Shown here piece after piece: positions 6,609-13,786 of a DNA stretch of 16,796 nt. Origin of the DNA: Candidatus Atribacteria bacterium (GTDB taxonomy: Bacteria; Atribacterota; Atribacteria; Atribacterales; Atribacteraceae). The notes under the pieces are model-generated. The model was not told the origin of the DNA. It saw only the letters and a program-made list of their open reading frames with translations, and did no database searches. The stretch spans positions 1 through 16,796 of the forward strand of contig JAPLGF010000331.1 of the NCBI GenBank assembly GCA_026390275.1, read 5' to 3'. How positions within the stretch are numbered: the stretch's first letter is position 1; the number at the start of each line of letters is the position of its first letter. The position numbers were made by a program, and so were the translations under genes.

Positions 6609-7724
6609 GTGGATAGTCGTGGAAGACTGAATCGAGCACTTTCTCACCAGGAACCGGATCGAGTTCCCCTGGATTTAGGGGGTATTGCTTCCGGTATCAC
6701 CCGGGTAGCCCATCATCATTTGATGGAACTTTTTGGTTACCAGGGAGAGGATATTTTGATCGATCGGATTCAACAGTTGGTCAAGCCGGATCCTCGAATC
6801 CTGGATTTCTTCCAGATTGATACTCGCTATGCGTACATCCCCGTTCCTTTTCATATCTGGACCAAAGATCAAACGGGGTCGATATGGACTGATGATTGGG
6901 GGATCGAACGTCGTTTCACCGGTCTCTATTTCGATATGGTTGGCCATCCGCTCCGGGAGGTGGAAACGCTGGATGATTTGAAACGATTTTCCTGGCCAGA
7001 TTCTCATGATCCCCATCTGTTTGTTGGATTATTTGAACAGGTCACAACCATACGAGAGTCGGGGAAAGCCTGCATTGTTAACATCATTGGTTCCTGTTTT
7101 GAATTTGCCTGGTACCTCCGTGGTTTTGAAAATTTTTTCATGGATCTTGTCCTCAGGCCAGATTTGGCCTGCGGGATCATGGATATCATGGTTGATTTTC
7201 AGCTCGGTCAATTCCAGGAGCTTTTATCCCGGGTGGGGGATGGAATCGACGTGGTTCTGTGCGGTGATGATTTAGCCACCCAGAACGGTCCTTTCATTTC
7301 ACCAGATTTATATCGGCGATATATTAAACCACGACAAAAAAAGTTGTATGATTTTATAAAAACCAAAACACGAGCCCGGCTTTTTTACCATTCCTGTGGC
7401 GCAATAACGCCGTTCTTGCCCGATCTGATCGACATCGGAGTCGACATCCTCAACCCGGTACAGGTGAAAGCAAGAGGAGTGGATCTCCCAAAACTAAAAA
7501 AAGAGTGGGGGAAAAAGATCGTTTTTTGGGGTGGAATTGACACCCAAAGGGTTCTCCCCTTTGGTACCCCATCGGAAGTGAGAGATGAGGTACGGAGACG
7601 GGTTGATGAGCTGGCTCCCGGAGGGGGATATGTGTTGGGAGCAGTCCATAATATTCAGGCGGATGTTCCGCCGGCCAATATCGTGGCGATGTGGGAAGCA
7701 TTTAAAGAGTTTGGCCAATATTGA
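6609..7724 (+). CDS. Uroporphyrinogen decarboxylase / MtaA-CmuA family protein
   Basis: A 371-residue barrel protein of the URO-D superfamily, which holds HemE and the MtaA/CmuA corrinoid methyltransferases. The N-terminus, SRGRLNRALSHQEPDRVPLD, is typical of non-heme members. A zinc-site-like His261-Ser-Cys263 (FYHSCGA) is present, while the third ligand position carries His347 in GAVHNIQADVPP instead of the cysteine of MtaA. This favours the methyltransferase-like branch over heme synthesis; no other heme gene is nearby. In many genomes such proteins sit with sugar transporters and kinases, and their reaction is unproven. The start is GTG at 6609 with GGGAGGGTGG upstream. It has its own promoter and is followed by the sugar transporter genes. 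A methyl- or corrinoid-linked step on the imported compound is inference. Confidence 0.8.
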   Translation: MDSRGRLNRALSHQEPDRVPLDLGGIASGITRVAHHHLMELFGYQGEDILIDRIQQLVKPDPRILDFFQIDTRYAYIPVPFHIWTKDQTGSIWTDDWGIERRFTGLYFDMVGHPLREVETLDDLKRFSWPDSHDPHLFVGLFEQVTTIRESGKACIVNIIGSCFEFAWYLRGFENFFMDLVLRPDLACGIMDIMVDFQLGQFQELLSRVGDGIDVVLCGDDLATQNGPFISPDLYRRYIKPRQKKLYDFIKTKTRARLFYHSCGAITPFLPDLIDIGVDILNPVQVKARGVDLPKLKKEWGKKIVFWGGIDTQRVLPFGTPSEVRDEVRRRVDELAPGGGYVLGAVHNIQADVPPANIVAMWEAFKEFGQY

Positions 7725-7779
7725 TAAGGTTACCATCCTAATGATCCTTGTCTTCTAAAAACGGCTGGTTTCAGGCATT

Positions 7780-7800
7780 ACCTTAACCGGTTTAAAAGGT
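7780..7800. promoter_or_regulatory. Possible operator palindrome before the sugar transporter genes
   Basis: A perfect AACCGGTT palindrome (7785-7792) sits between ACCTT and AAGGT arms. A short palindrome centred on CG is the usual shape of LacI-family operators, which often control such loci. No regulator gene is in the window and only one copy was seen. Confidence 0.25.
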
Positions 7801-7831
7801 TAGAATCAAGCCAGGTCTAATAAGACAATAA

Positions 7832-8583
7832 GCGAATGCTGTGACGATGGGGAGTATGGCCTTTGCTCAGGGGAAACCCGCGGAAGGACTTTATTTCCGT
7901 CTGGTCACCCATGGAGGGGATGATCCCTTCTGGGCCGTGGTACAACAGGGGGCGTTAGATGCCGCAAATGAGCTGGGTTGTAAGGTGGATATCGATTTAG
8001 CTGGTTCGGATCTGGCACTTCAACAAAAACGATTAGCCGAAGCTGTAGCCCAGAAACCCAATGGAATCGCCCTGGTTATCAATGACGACACCGCCTGGGA
8101 TAAGCCGGTGGAAGATGCACTGGCTGCTGGAATTCCAGTCATTGGAATCAACAACGATGACTCCAAGGGTCCCGCAGGGAACAAGAGATTATGTTATATC
8201 GGTAAGAGTGAAGAGCGGGCTGGATATATGATCGGGCTGAAATTGTTCCAGACTGCAAAAGAGAAAGGGATTGATTTTTCAAAGGCTCACGTGGCCATGC
8301 CAGTGGAAGTGCCTGGGGCAAACTACGGTGTCATCCGTTCCAACGGGATCAAAAGGGCCATGGCGGAGTTTGGGATCACCTCTTCGGAGATCATCGATGG
8401 TGGTGGATTGGAAATGACCACGGTGGAGCAGCGAGAGACCTCTTATCTTCTCGCTCATCCGGAAACCACCTTCTCTATAACAAATACGGATTCACCCCCA
8501 ATATCGATACCGGTGGGTATCTCGTTGACAGCGCAGCTAAGGTCGATTTGATTGACAAGTTTTCTCCGAAGCATATCCGGTAA
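7832..8583 (+). pseudogene. Sugar-binding protein of an ABC transporter (RbsB-like), internally deleted
   Basis: A type-1 periplasmic sugar-binding protein gene with two lesions. At the 5' end, a signal peptide remnant (VTMGSMAFAQ) is present, but the charged start and hydrophobic core are missing: a TAA at 7829-7831 lies just upstream and the GTG at 7841 has no ribosome binding site. The N-terminal lobe is good (RLVTHGGDDPFWAVVQQGAL, then AGIPVIGINNDD). Near 8470 the frame breaks off after LLAHPETTF. The native C-terminus continues in the +2 frame from about 8473, LYNKYGFTPNIDTGGYLVDS, down to SPKHIR and TAA at 8581-8583. About 70-80 codons between these points are absent compared with usual 310-330-residue homologues. 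The product could not bind sugar. The permease and ATPase genes downstream are intact. Confidence 0.85.
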
Positions 8584-8591
8584 GACCCGTT

Positions 8592-8622
8592 CATGCCGGT
8601 CAGGTTCCATCTGGCCGGCATG
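8592..8622 (+). other. Intercistronic stem-loop after the binding-protein gene
   Basis: CATGCCGG / CCGGCATG extended inward by a T-G pair and CAG / CTG, with a seven-base loop. There is no T run, so it is not a classic terminator. Stem-loops at this position in transporter operons often stabilise the binding-protein mRNA or reduce read-through into the permease gene. Confidence 0.45.
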
Positions 8623-8679
8623 TTCCATTTGGAATGCCTATTCCGTGGAATGGAGCGGAGGGCACTTGATGGCCGGAAA

Positions 8680-8696
8680 ATGCCAGGAACTGGCAT
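8680..8696 (+). other. Second intercistronic hairpin
   Basis: Perfect ATGCCAG / CTGGCAT stem with a GAA loop, 46 bases before the permease start. There is no T run. Together with the preceding stem-loop it makes 8584-8742 a structured spacer. Confidence 0.4.
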
Positions 8697-8742
8697 GGTT
8701 GTCTGATTTGAAAAATATTAAGAAGATAGATGAGGCCGAGAG

Positions 8743-9711
8743 ATGAATCAGACTCGACGTTTTTATTCTTTTCGTTCCTCCAGCACCCTCGTCGTATTCG
8801 TAACACTGGTTGTTGTTTTTTCCATTTTTACCCCAAATCACATTTTCATCAATGAACGCAACATTGCAGCCCTGGGAAAGCTGTTTCCTGATTTGGGAAT
8901 CATTGCTTTGGGGATCGGTGTTTTGATGATTTGTGGGGAGTTTGACCTTTCGGTCGGTTCGGTTCTCCCTTTCTGTTCATTTATCTTTGCTCAGCAAATG
9001 ATCGCCGATTTTTCGCCTTTCGTGAGTTTTTTCGTTTCTCTTCTGGTAGGAGCCATCCTGGGGTTGATCAATGGAATTATTACTGTCAAGACCAAAATGC
9101 CCTCCTTCATCACTACTTTGGGGACATTGATGTTCTGGAGGGGTATTCTCTATGTCTGGTCCAAGATGATGCCGATGAGTATCCGAACATTTGTTCCCAG
9201 TGGTTCTCCCTTTCAAAAACTCATGGCAGGAAATTTGAATGCCTATATTCCTGTCCAGGTGATCTGGTTTGCAATCTTTGCGGTCATTTTGTCCATCCTA
9301 CTCCATTTTCACCGCTTTGGAAACTGGATTTATTCTACTGGCGATAACAGAGACGCCGCCCATGCCATGGGGATCCGGACTGATCTGGTTAAAATTATCT
9401 GTTTCATGATCGTGGGAGTTTTATGTGGATTTTCCGCCTGCATGCAATCAGTCAGACTGGGGTCCTTTGCCGCCACTCAGGGAGTTGGCTTTGAGTTCAA
9501 GGCAATTTCTGCCTGTGTCATTGGAGGAACCTCCCTGCGGGGTGGGATTGGTTCCATGACCGGTATTTTTTTAGGTGCACTCACCATTCCCATCATTGAT
9601 AATGGACTTATTCTGATGCGGGTCCCGGTTTTTGCCATCAGTGCTTTTATTGGTTTGGCAACGATCCTGTTCGTCCTTTTAAATAATTATATTGAACGGA
9701 AAACCCGATAG
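8743..9711 (+). CDS. Sugar ABC transporter permease (RbsC-like), first copy
   Basis: A 322-residue inner-membrane permease of the BPD_transp_2 (RbsC/AraH) family with about eight to ten hydrophobic segments. Family blocks are present: GEFDLSVGSV near residue 66, TVKTKMPSFITTLGTL near 110, GNWIYSTGDNRDAAHAMGIR near 190-210, and CVIGGTSLRGGIGSM near 260, the region that contacts the ATPase. The gene looks complete. The start is ATG at 8743 with GAGG seven bases upstream. It lies 159 bases after the broken binding-protein gene and 74 bases before the ATPase gene. It is clearly paralogous to the permease at 10579, so the two may form a heterodimer, as in the rhamnose and AI-2 importers. Confidence 0.9.
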   Translation: MNQTRRFYSFRSSSTLVVFVTLVVVFSIFTPNHIFINERNIAALGKLFPDLGIIALGIGVLMICGEFDLSVGSVLPFCSFIFAQQMIADFSPFVSFFVSLLVGAILGLINGIITVKTKMPSFITTLGTLMFWRGILYVWSKMMPMSIRTFVPSGSPFQKLMAGNLNAYIPVQVIWFAIFAVILSILLHFHRFGNWIYSTGDNRDAAHAMGIRTDLVKIICFMIVGVLCGFSACMQSVRLGSFAATQGVGFEFKAISACVIGGTSLRGGIGSMTGIFLGALTIPIIDNGLILMRVPVFAISAFIGLATILFVLLNNYIERKTR

Positions 9712-9785
9712 CGAGCCGGTGGTTTCTCAATGTTTTTTGAATTCAGGGTGAGGCCATCGGACGAAGTCTAAAGTGAGGTTCAATC

Positions 9786-10544
9786 ATGGAATATGAGAAT
9801 AGACAAAATGATGATATAGTGCGCATGGTCAATATCGAAAAGTGGTTTGGGCGAGTATATGCCTTAAGGGGAGTGGATTTTCATCTTAAACGGGGAGAAA
9901 CCGTGGGACTCCTGGGGGATAATGGAGCTGGGAAATCCACCCTCATTAAGATTCTTTCCGGATATCACGTTGCCGACAAGGGAGACATCTATTTTGACGG
10001 AAAAAAGGTGGTCATTCGTTCTCCGCGGGATGCCCGAAGACTGGGAATCGAAACTGTCTATCAGGAACAGGCTTTGGCTCCCAACTTGAGTATTTCCCGG
10101 AACATTTTCATGGGGAGAGAACCGGTCAAAGGATTCGGGATTATGGATAAAAAGCTTATGGATGAGGAGAGTATGCAGGCTTTGCAGAACTTAGGACTCC
10201 GTCTCCGGTCTCCGGATCTCCCGGTGGTGACGCTTTCAGGAGGAGAGCGTCAGGGAGTGGCTATTGCCCGAGCTATCCATTTCAAGGCAAAATGTGTCAT
10301 TCTGGATGAACCCACGGTTGCTCTTTCTGTCAAAGAGGTCAACGAGGTCCTGGAATTTATCCGGGAGATTCAGCGGGAAGGAATTTCTTCTATCTTCATC
10401 ACCCATAATCTGTATCATGTGTATGAGATTGCAGAACGTTTCGTGGTGATGGCACGGGGAAAGAAGATGACGGATGTGCTAAAAGAGGATGTTACGCTGG
10501 ATGATCTTTCTGAACTGGTGATCAAGAGTGCTTTGGTGGAATAA
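9786..10544 (+). CDS. Sugar ABC transporter ATPase, single nucleotide-binding domain (FrcA-like)
   Basis: A 252-residue ATPase that powers import through the adjacent permeases. Walker A is GDNGAGKST (44-52), the Q-loop is Gln93 in VYQEQ, the signature is LSGGERQG (150-157), Walker B is VILDEP (171-176) with catalytic Glu175, and the H-loop is His207. It has one nucleotide-binding domain, half the size of RbsA/AraG-type proteins, so it must act as a dimer like FrcA. The closing segment carries the usual MARGKKM block. The start is ATG at 9786 with GAGG seven bases upstream. It sits between two permease genes on the same strand and belongs to the carbohydrate uptake transporter-2 group. No defect was seen. 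Confidence 0.9.
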   Translation: MEYENRQNDDIVRMVNIEKWFGRVYALRGVDFHLKRGETVGLLGDNGAGKSTLIKILSGYHVADKGDIYFDGKKVVIRSPRDARRLGIETVYQEQALAPNLSISRNIFMGREPVKGFGIMDKKLMDEESMQALQNLGLRLRSPDLPVVTLSGGERQGVAIARAIHFKAKCVILDEPTVALSVKEVNEVLEFIREIQREGISSIFITHNLYHVYEIAERFVVMARGKKMTDVLKEDVTLDDLSELVIKSALVE

Positions 10545-10578
10545 TTAATAATTCTTAAAAGGAGCTTGGGAAGTAAAA

Positions 10579-11562
10579 GTGACCAACCAAGAAAGCATTT
10601 GGAAACGATTGATTGTGTCCCGTTCGTTGAGCATTTTTGTGGTATTCATCGTCTTGATTGTACTTTTCACTGTTTTTTCCCCTCAGGGTCGTTTCCTGGA
10701 TCCGGAAAACCTGAAGGTCCTTTTAGCTTACGGTTCCGAGTTCAGTATTATTGCCTTAGGGGCGGGGTTTCTCATGGTGACCGGAGAGTTTGATCTTTCG
10801 GTGGGATCAATCCTGGTTTTTTGTTCCTTTGCTTTTTTAAAGTTTTTTGGATTACACCTTAATCTCTTCGTGGTTCTTGCTCTGACTATTGGTGTGGGCG
10901 CCCTTTTGGGGTTATTAAATGCCATGATCACCGTGAAGGGTCAGATCCCCTCTTTTGTTGCGACCCTGGGGACGATGATGCTCTGGCGGGGGTTGACGCT
11001 CTGGTTTTCCGGGGGCGAGCAGCAAGCCTGTGATGTATCATCCTCGCCGGCATTTGTGTCGTTTCTCAATGGGAACCTGGGGAATTTCTTTCCCATTCAA
11101 GCAATGTGGTTTATTGTGTTTGGAATCATCTTAGGGGTGATTTTGCATCTGACCCGATTGGGAAACTGGATCTATTCTACCGGGGATAATGCCGATGCTG
11201 CCCGGGCCATGGGAATCAGGACAGATATCGTTAAAATGTTGTCGTTCATGGTGGTGGGCATTCTTTGTGCTTTCGTGGCTGGAATACAAATTTCCCGGGT
11301 CAGTTGTTTCACTGCCCGAACCGGAGAAGGGTGGGAGCTCAAAGCAGTGGCCGCCTGTGTGGTGGGAGGAACCTCGCTTCGGGGGGGGATCGGCAACATG
11401 TCCGGAATTTTTTTGGGAGCTTTTACCATTTCCATGATTGAGAATGGATTAGTTGTTTTGCGTATCCCCTATTTTTGGACCTACGTTGTTTTTGGACTGG
11501 TGATCATTTTCTCGGTTCTCTCCAGTATGTATATCGAGCGACAGAAATGGGCCCAAAAATAA
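10579..11562 (+). CDS. Sugar ABC transporter permease (RbsC-like), second copy
   Basis: A 327-residue permease of the same family as the one at 8743. Shared blocks include GEFDLSVGS, TVKGQIPSFVATLGTMM, GNWIYSTGDNADAARAMGIR and CVVGGTSLRGGIGNMSG. The two proteins align along their whole length, pointing to duplication within the locus, but they differ in the region after the third or fourth helix (here SGGEQQACDVSSSPAF), which could give different substrate contacts. The start is GTG at 10579, with GGGAAG five bases upstream and a stronger AAAGGAG further away. It lies 34 bases after the ATPase stop, so co-transcription is likely. It is the last gene of the sugar locus and is followed by a terminator at 11600. 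Confidence 0.9.
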   Translation: MTNQESIWKRLIVSRSLSIFVVFIVLIVLFTVFSPQGRFLDPENLKVLLAYGSEFSIIALGAGFLMVTGEFDLSVGSILVFCSFAFLKFFGLHLNLFVVLALTIGVGALLGLLNAMITVKGQIPSFVATLGTMMLWRGLTLWFSGGEQQACDVSSSPAFVSFLNGNLGNFFPIQAMWFIVFGIILGVILHLTRLGNWIYSTGDNADAARAMGIRTDIVKMLSFMVVGILCAFVAGIQISRVSCFTARTGEGWELKAVAACVVGGTSLRGGIGNMSGIFLGAFTISMIENGLVVLRIPYFWTYVVFGLVIIFSVLSSMYIERQKWAQK

Positions 11563-11599
11563 GATTTCAGAGGAAGGACAAAGAATTCATTTTTTGAAG

Positions 11600-11618
11600 A
11601 AAGGGAGATACCCTTTTT
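11600..11618 (+). terminator. Weak terminator after the sugar transporter genes
   Basis: AAAGGG / CCCTTT with a five-base loop, followed by only two more T residues. It is 37 bases after the permease stop codon. It could allow partial read-through to the stronger terminator at 11833. Confidence 0.5.
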
Positions 11619-11628
11619 AGCAGTAATT

Positions 11629-11637
11629 TGATACAAT
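11629..11637 (+). promoter_or_regulatory. Extended -10 promoter, intergenic
   Basis: TGATACAAT, immediately followed by a second overlapping TACAAT (11637-11642). No protein-coding frame begins after it; the next strong signal is the terminator at 11833. It therefore seems to drive a non-coding transcript. Confidence 0.4.
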
Positions 11638-11644
11638 ACAATGG

Positions 11645-11862
11645 TAAGTTTTTCGAGTAGTTCATGGAAAAACTCCTTTGTGGAAGCGTCGTTTTGACTC
11701 CTCCTTTTTTAATAAACGTATCGATGGGGAATGAAAGGTCAATACGTCAAAGCCGGGTCAAAGGAAAGGGAATATTGAGAAAGGAAAAGGGTTGAATCCT
11801 CTCCAGAAAGGAATGATTCACGGTTCCTTTTCAGAAGACCTAAAAAGGTCTTCTTTTTTTTT
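11645..11862 (+). ncRNA. Candidate small RNA of about 215 nucleotides
   Basis: This interval lies between an extended -10 promoter (11629-11637) and a strong intrinsic terminator (11833-11862) and holds no credible reading frame. Several helices can be drawn: AGTTTTTC / GAAAAACT (11647-11674, perfect eight pairs), ACGTAT / ATACGT flanking about 22 bases, AAAGGAA / TTCCTTT just before the terminator, and a long-range alternative in which TCCTTTGTGG near 11674 pairs with CCAGAAAGGA near 11803. The long-range helix would make a rod-like RNA. Size and shape are not inconsistent with 6S RNA, but no diagnostic sequence of 6S, SRP RNA, RNase P or tmRNA was recognised. It could also simply be the untranslated tail of the transporter transcript. 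Confidence 0.35.
11833..11862 (+). terminator. Strong rho-independent terminator
   Basis: Perfect eight-base-pair stem AGAAGACC / GGTCTTCT with loop TAAAAA, followed by a run of nine T residues. It is 271 bases after the last transporter gene. Confidence 0.9.
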
Positions 11863-11960
11863 GGTACGTATCACCAGCATTCTGGATAGAAGAGGGACTA
11901 ATTGAGAAGAAATGATGTACATTAGAAAAACAGCCTACGGTGTAAGATGAATACGATGAG

Positions 11961-12045
11961 AAGATAACCATACTGTTTCGAAAAAAAGTGCGGTTTCTTG
12001 TTATTCTGCTGGCGCCATCAACTGGCATGGTTATCTTTTGTTTTT
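11961..12045 (+). promoter_or_regulatory. Structured leader upstream of the glycosyltransferase gene
   Basis: AAGATAACCAT (11961-11971) and ATGGTTATCTT (12027-12037) are a perfect 11-base inverted repeat enclosing 55 bases. The right arm runs into TTTTGTTTTT, so the fold resembles an attenuator or a riboswitch expression platform. The enclosed loop includes TGCTGGCGCCA. I did not recognise the conserved core of a c-di-GMP riboswitch or another known class. The stretch 11863-11960 shows no gene. Confidence 0.45.
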
Positions 12046-12048
12046 AAA

Positions 12049-12063
12049 GTGCAGTGAATGCAC
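12049..12063 (+). promoter_or_regulatory. Hairpin abutting the glycosyltransferase ribosome binding site
   Basis: GTGCA / TGCAC with loop GTGAA lies directly before GGGGGTG (12064-12070). The upstream ATG (12058) lies within this hairpin, which supports the ATG at 12076 as the true start and suggests possible translational control. Confidence 0.45.
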
Positions 12064-12075
12064 GGGGGTGTTACG

Positions 12076-13344
12076 ATGCAATTTTTGTTGTTTGATTCAT
12101 GGTTCAAATCGAGCATAGGAGTTTTTATTGCCTATGTCTTTATTTATTGGGCTTACCAGATGTGCATTGCCTTGCGAGGTATGTGGAATCCGTTACCGTT
12201 GAAGAGAGCCAGAGAGTACCGCCGTTTTGTCATCTTGATTCCTGCTCATAACGAGGAAAAAGTGATCGGCCATCTCCTCGATAGCTTAGATGAACAGACC
12301 TATCCCAGGGGTTATTTTGATGTCTTTGTTTCTTGTGATAACTGTGTTGATGGGACAGTTCAGATGGTGGAGAAACACCATGCCCGGGCTCTCACTCGAA
12401 ATGACTCGAAACACGGAGGAAAAACCTGGAACATCCGCTGGGCTATGAAGCAAATCCCCCTTGAGAAATACGATGCGGTGGTCATGTTTGATGCTGATAA
12501 CTTAGCGGAAAAGTCCTTTCTCTCCCATATGAATGATTATTTAGAGGAACATCCGGAAGCGGAAGCAGTTCAGGGTTACTTAGATACCAAAAATCCCGAT
12601 GATTCATGGGTGAGCCGTTCTTATGCGTTGAGCTACTGGTACAGTAACCGGTTTTGGCAACTGGCCCGGTCTAATTGGGGTCTTTCATCGGCGGCGGGGG
12701 GAACCGGTTTGGTGATTCGAACAACTTGTCTCCAGCGGGTCGGTTGGGATTTACAAAGTTTGACTGATGATCTCGAGTTTTCCACCCGTATCATTCTGGA
12801 TGGAGGACGAGTTCACTGGAATGACTGGGCAGTGGTTTATGATGAGAAACCTTTGAGTTTCTGGGCTTCTCGCCGGCAACGAACCCGTTGGATGCAGGGT
12901 CATTATTGGGTGCTGGTTAAGTATGGGCCGCAGCTCTTCCTGAAATTTCTTAAAACCGGAAAACTCCAGTATCTCGACTGGTTGCTCTACCTCCTCTCCG
13001 CGGTGACCACGGTGGTTGGTTTCGGGGTTTTAGCCGTTCGTTTGGGTTTGGGTTCATCATGGAGCACTGGGGTTCCGTTGTGGGGGGTCTGGTTGGCATC
13101 AGGCCTGATACAGTGTGCCTTTAACATCATTCTCGGTCCCTCTTTTCATTGGCGAAAGCTCACCTTTCGGTACATCCCCGATATGTTTACCTATTTTATT
13201 TATGGTTTAACCTGGCCTCCCATCATGCTCTATGCTGCCTTCTTGAGCCGGAACCAGGAGCAATGGGTTAAAACGGATCATACCCGAGGTCTTGACCTTT
13301 CGGACATCAAACCCCAGCAGAAGGGAGTATTGGATTCGCTCTAA
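12076..13344 (+). CDS. Membrane-bound glycosyltransferase, family GT2 (processive type)
   Basis: A 422-residue inner-membrane glycosyltransferase. One N-terminal helix (about 13-33) precedes a GT-A domain with ILIPAHNEEKVIG (54-66), Asp88 in SCDNCVDGT, the metal-binding MFDADN (Asp139/Asp141), the TDDLEF acceptor/base region (230-235) and the Q268-RT-R271-W272 motif that marks cellulose synthase/chitin synthase-like enzymes. Two to four C-terminal helices follow (about 302-322, 333-352, 369-391). The QxxRW motif and C-terminal helices suggest it both polymerises and helps export a polysaccharide; sugar and polymer are unknown. There is no PilZ domain. The start at 12076 was chosen because GGGGGTG lies six bases upstream; a start at 12058 adds six residues but falls in a hairpin. 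It stands alone, with no other polysaccharide genes in the window. Confidence 0.87.
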   Translation: MQFLLFDSWFKSSIGVFIAYVFIYWAYQMCIALRGMWNPLPLKRAREYRRFVILIPAHNEEKVIGHLLDSLDEQTYPRGYFDVFVSCDNCVDGTVQMVEKHHARALTRNDSKHGGKTWNIRWAMKQIPLEKYDAVVMFDADNLAEKSFLSHMNDYLEEHPEAEAVQGYLDTKNPDDSWVSRSYALSYWYSNRFWQLARSNWGLSSAAGGTGLVIRTTCLQRVGWDLQSLTDDLEFSTRIILDGGRVHWNDWAVVYDEKPLSFWASRRQRTRWMQGHYWVLVKYGPQLFLKFLKTGKLQYLDWLLYLLSAVTTVVGFGVLAVRLGLGSSWSTGVPLWGVWLASGLIQCAFNIILGPSFHWRKLTFRYIPDMFTYFIYGLTWPPIMLYAAFLSRNQEQWVKTDHTRGLDLSDIKPQQKGVLDSL

Positions 13345-13396
13345 TCAGCGTGGGGAGTGGGTTTTACTCTCAATTTATTATTACCCTGGTGTTAGA

Positions 13397-13759
13397 TTAT
13401 AGCGGGTTGTCTTTCTTTTCTTGAGCAACCAGAGCAGCTCCCAGTGCGGCTGTGACGAAAGGATTGCCTGGGACCAGGGGAGGAACCCCTATCTCTTCTT
13501 TCAGAGTCGCGAGTACCCCCTGGTTTTTTGCGACTCCTCCGGTAAAAAACAGGGGTCGCTTGATTCCGATACGTTCCATCATGGAATGCACCCTTTTTAC
13601 CACTGCCCGACACCCGGCGCGCGCTAAATCCTCCCGTGACTTTCCCTGAGCGATGAGACTGACCAGCTTCGATTCAGCAAAGATGGCACAGGTATTCGAG
13701 AGTTCGATGGTGTTTTGTGAGGACGGGACCAGCCGACCATAATCCGAAGCGTTCCTTTC
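13397..13759 (-). pseudogene. 2-hydroxyacyl-CoA dehydratase activator (BadF/HgdC family), C-terminal remnant
   Basis: About 120 residues match the C-terminal part of the BadF/BadG/BcrA/BcrD ATPase family, whose members reductively activate 2-hydroxyglutaryl-type dehydratases. Visible landmarks are ASDYGRLVPSSQNTIELSNT, CAIFAESKLVSLIAQGKSRE with the cluster-type cysteine, and the nucleotide-site block FFTGGVAKNQGVLATL, ending in AALGAALVAQEK. Family members are about 250-270 residues, so roughly the first half, including the N-terminal ATP-binding loop, is missing. The frame opens after a TAA at 13775-13777 with no start codon or binding site; a GTG at 13603 only opens the last 68 codons. No dehydratase subunit genes are adjacent. 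It lies convergent to the glycosyltransferase gene. Confidence 0.75.
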
Positions 13760-13786
13760 TCTGTGACAGTTATTTTACTTTTACTA

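Noticed and set aside
8552..8746. 64-codon + strand frame between binding-protein and permease genes
   Set aside because: It overlaps the native C-terminus of the binding protein in another frame and the intercistronic hairpins; no protein-like character.
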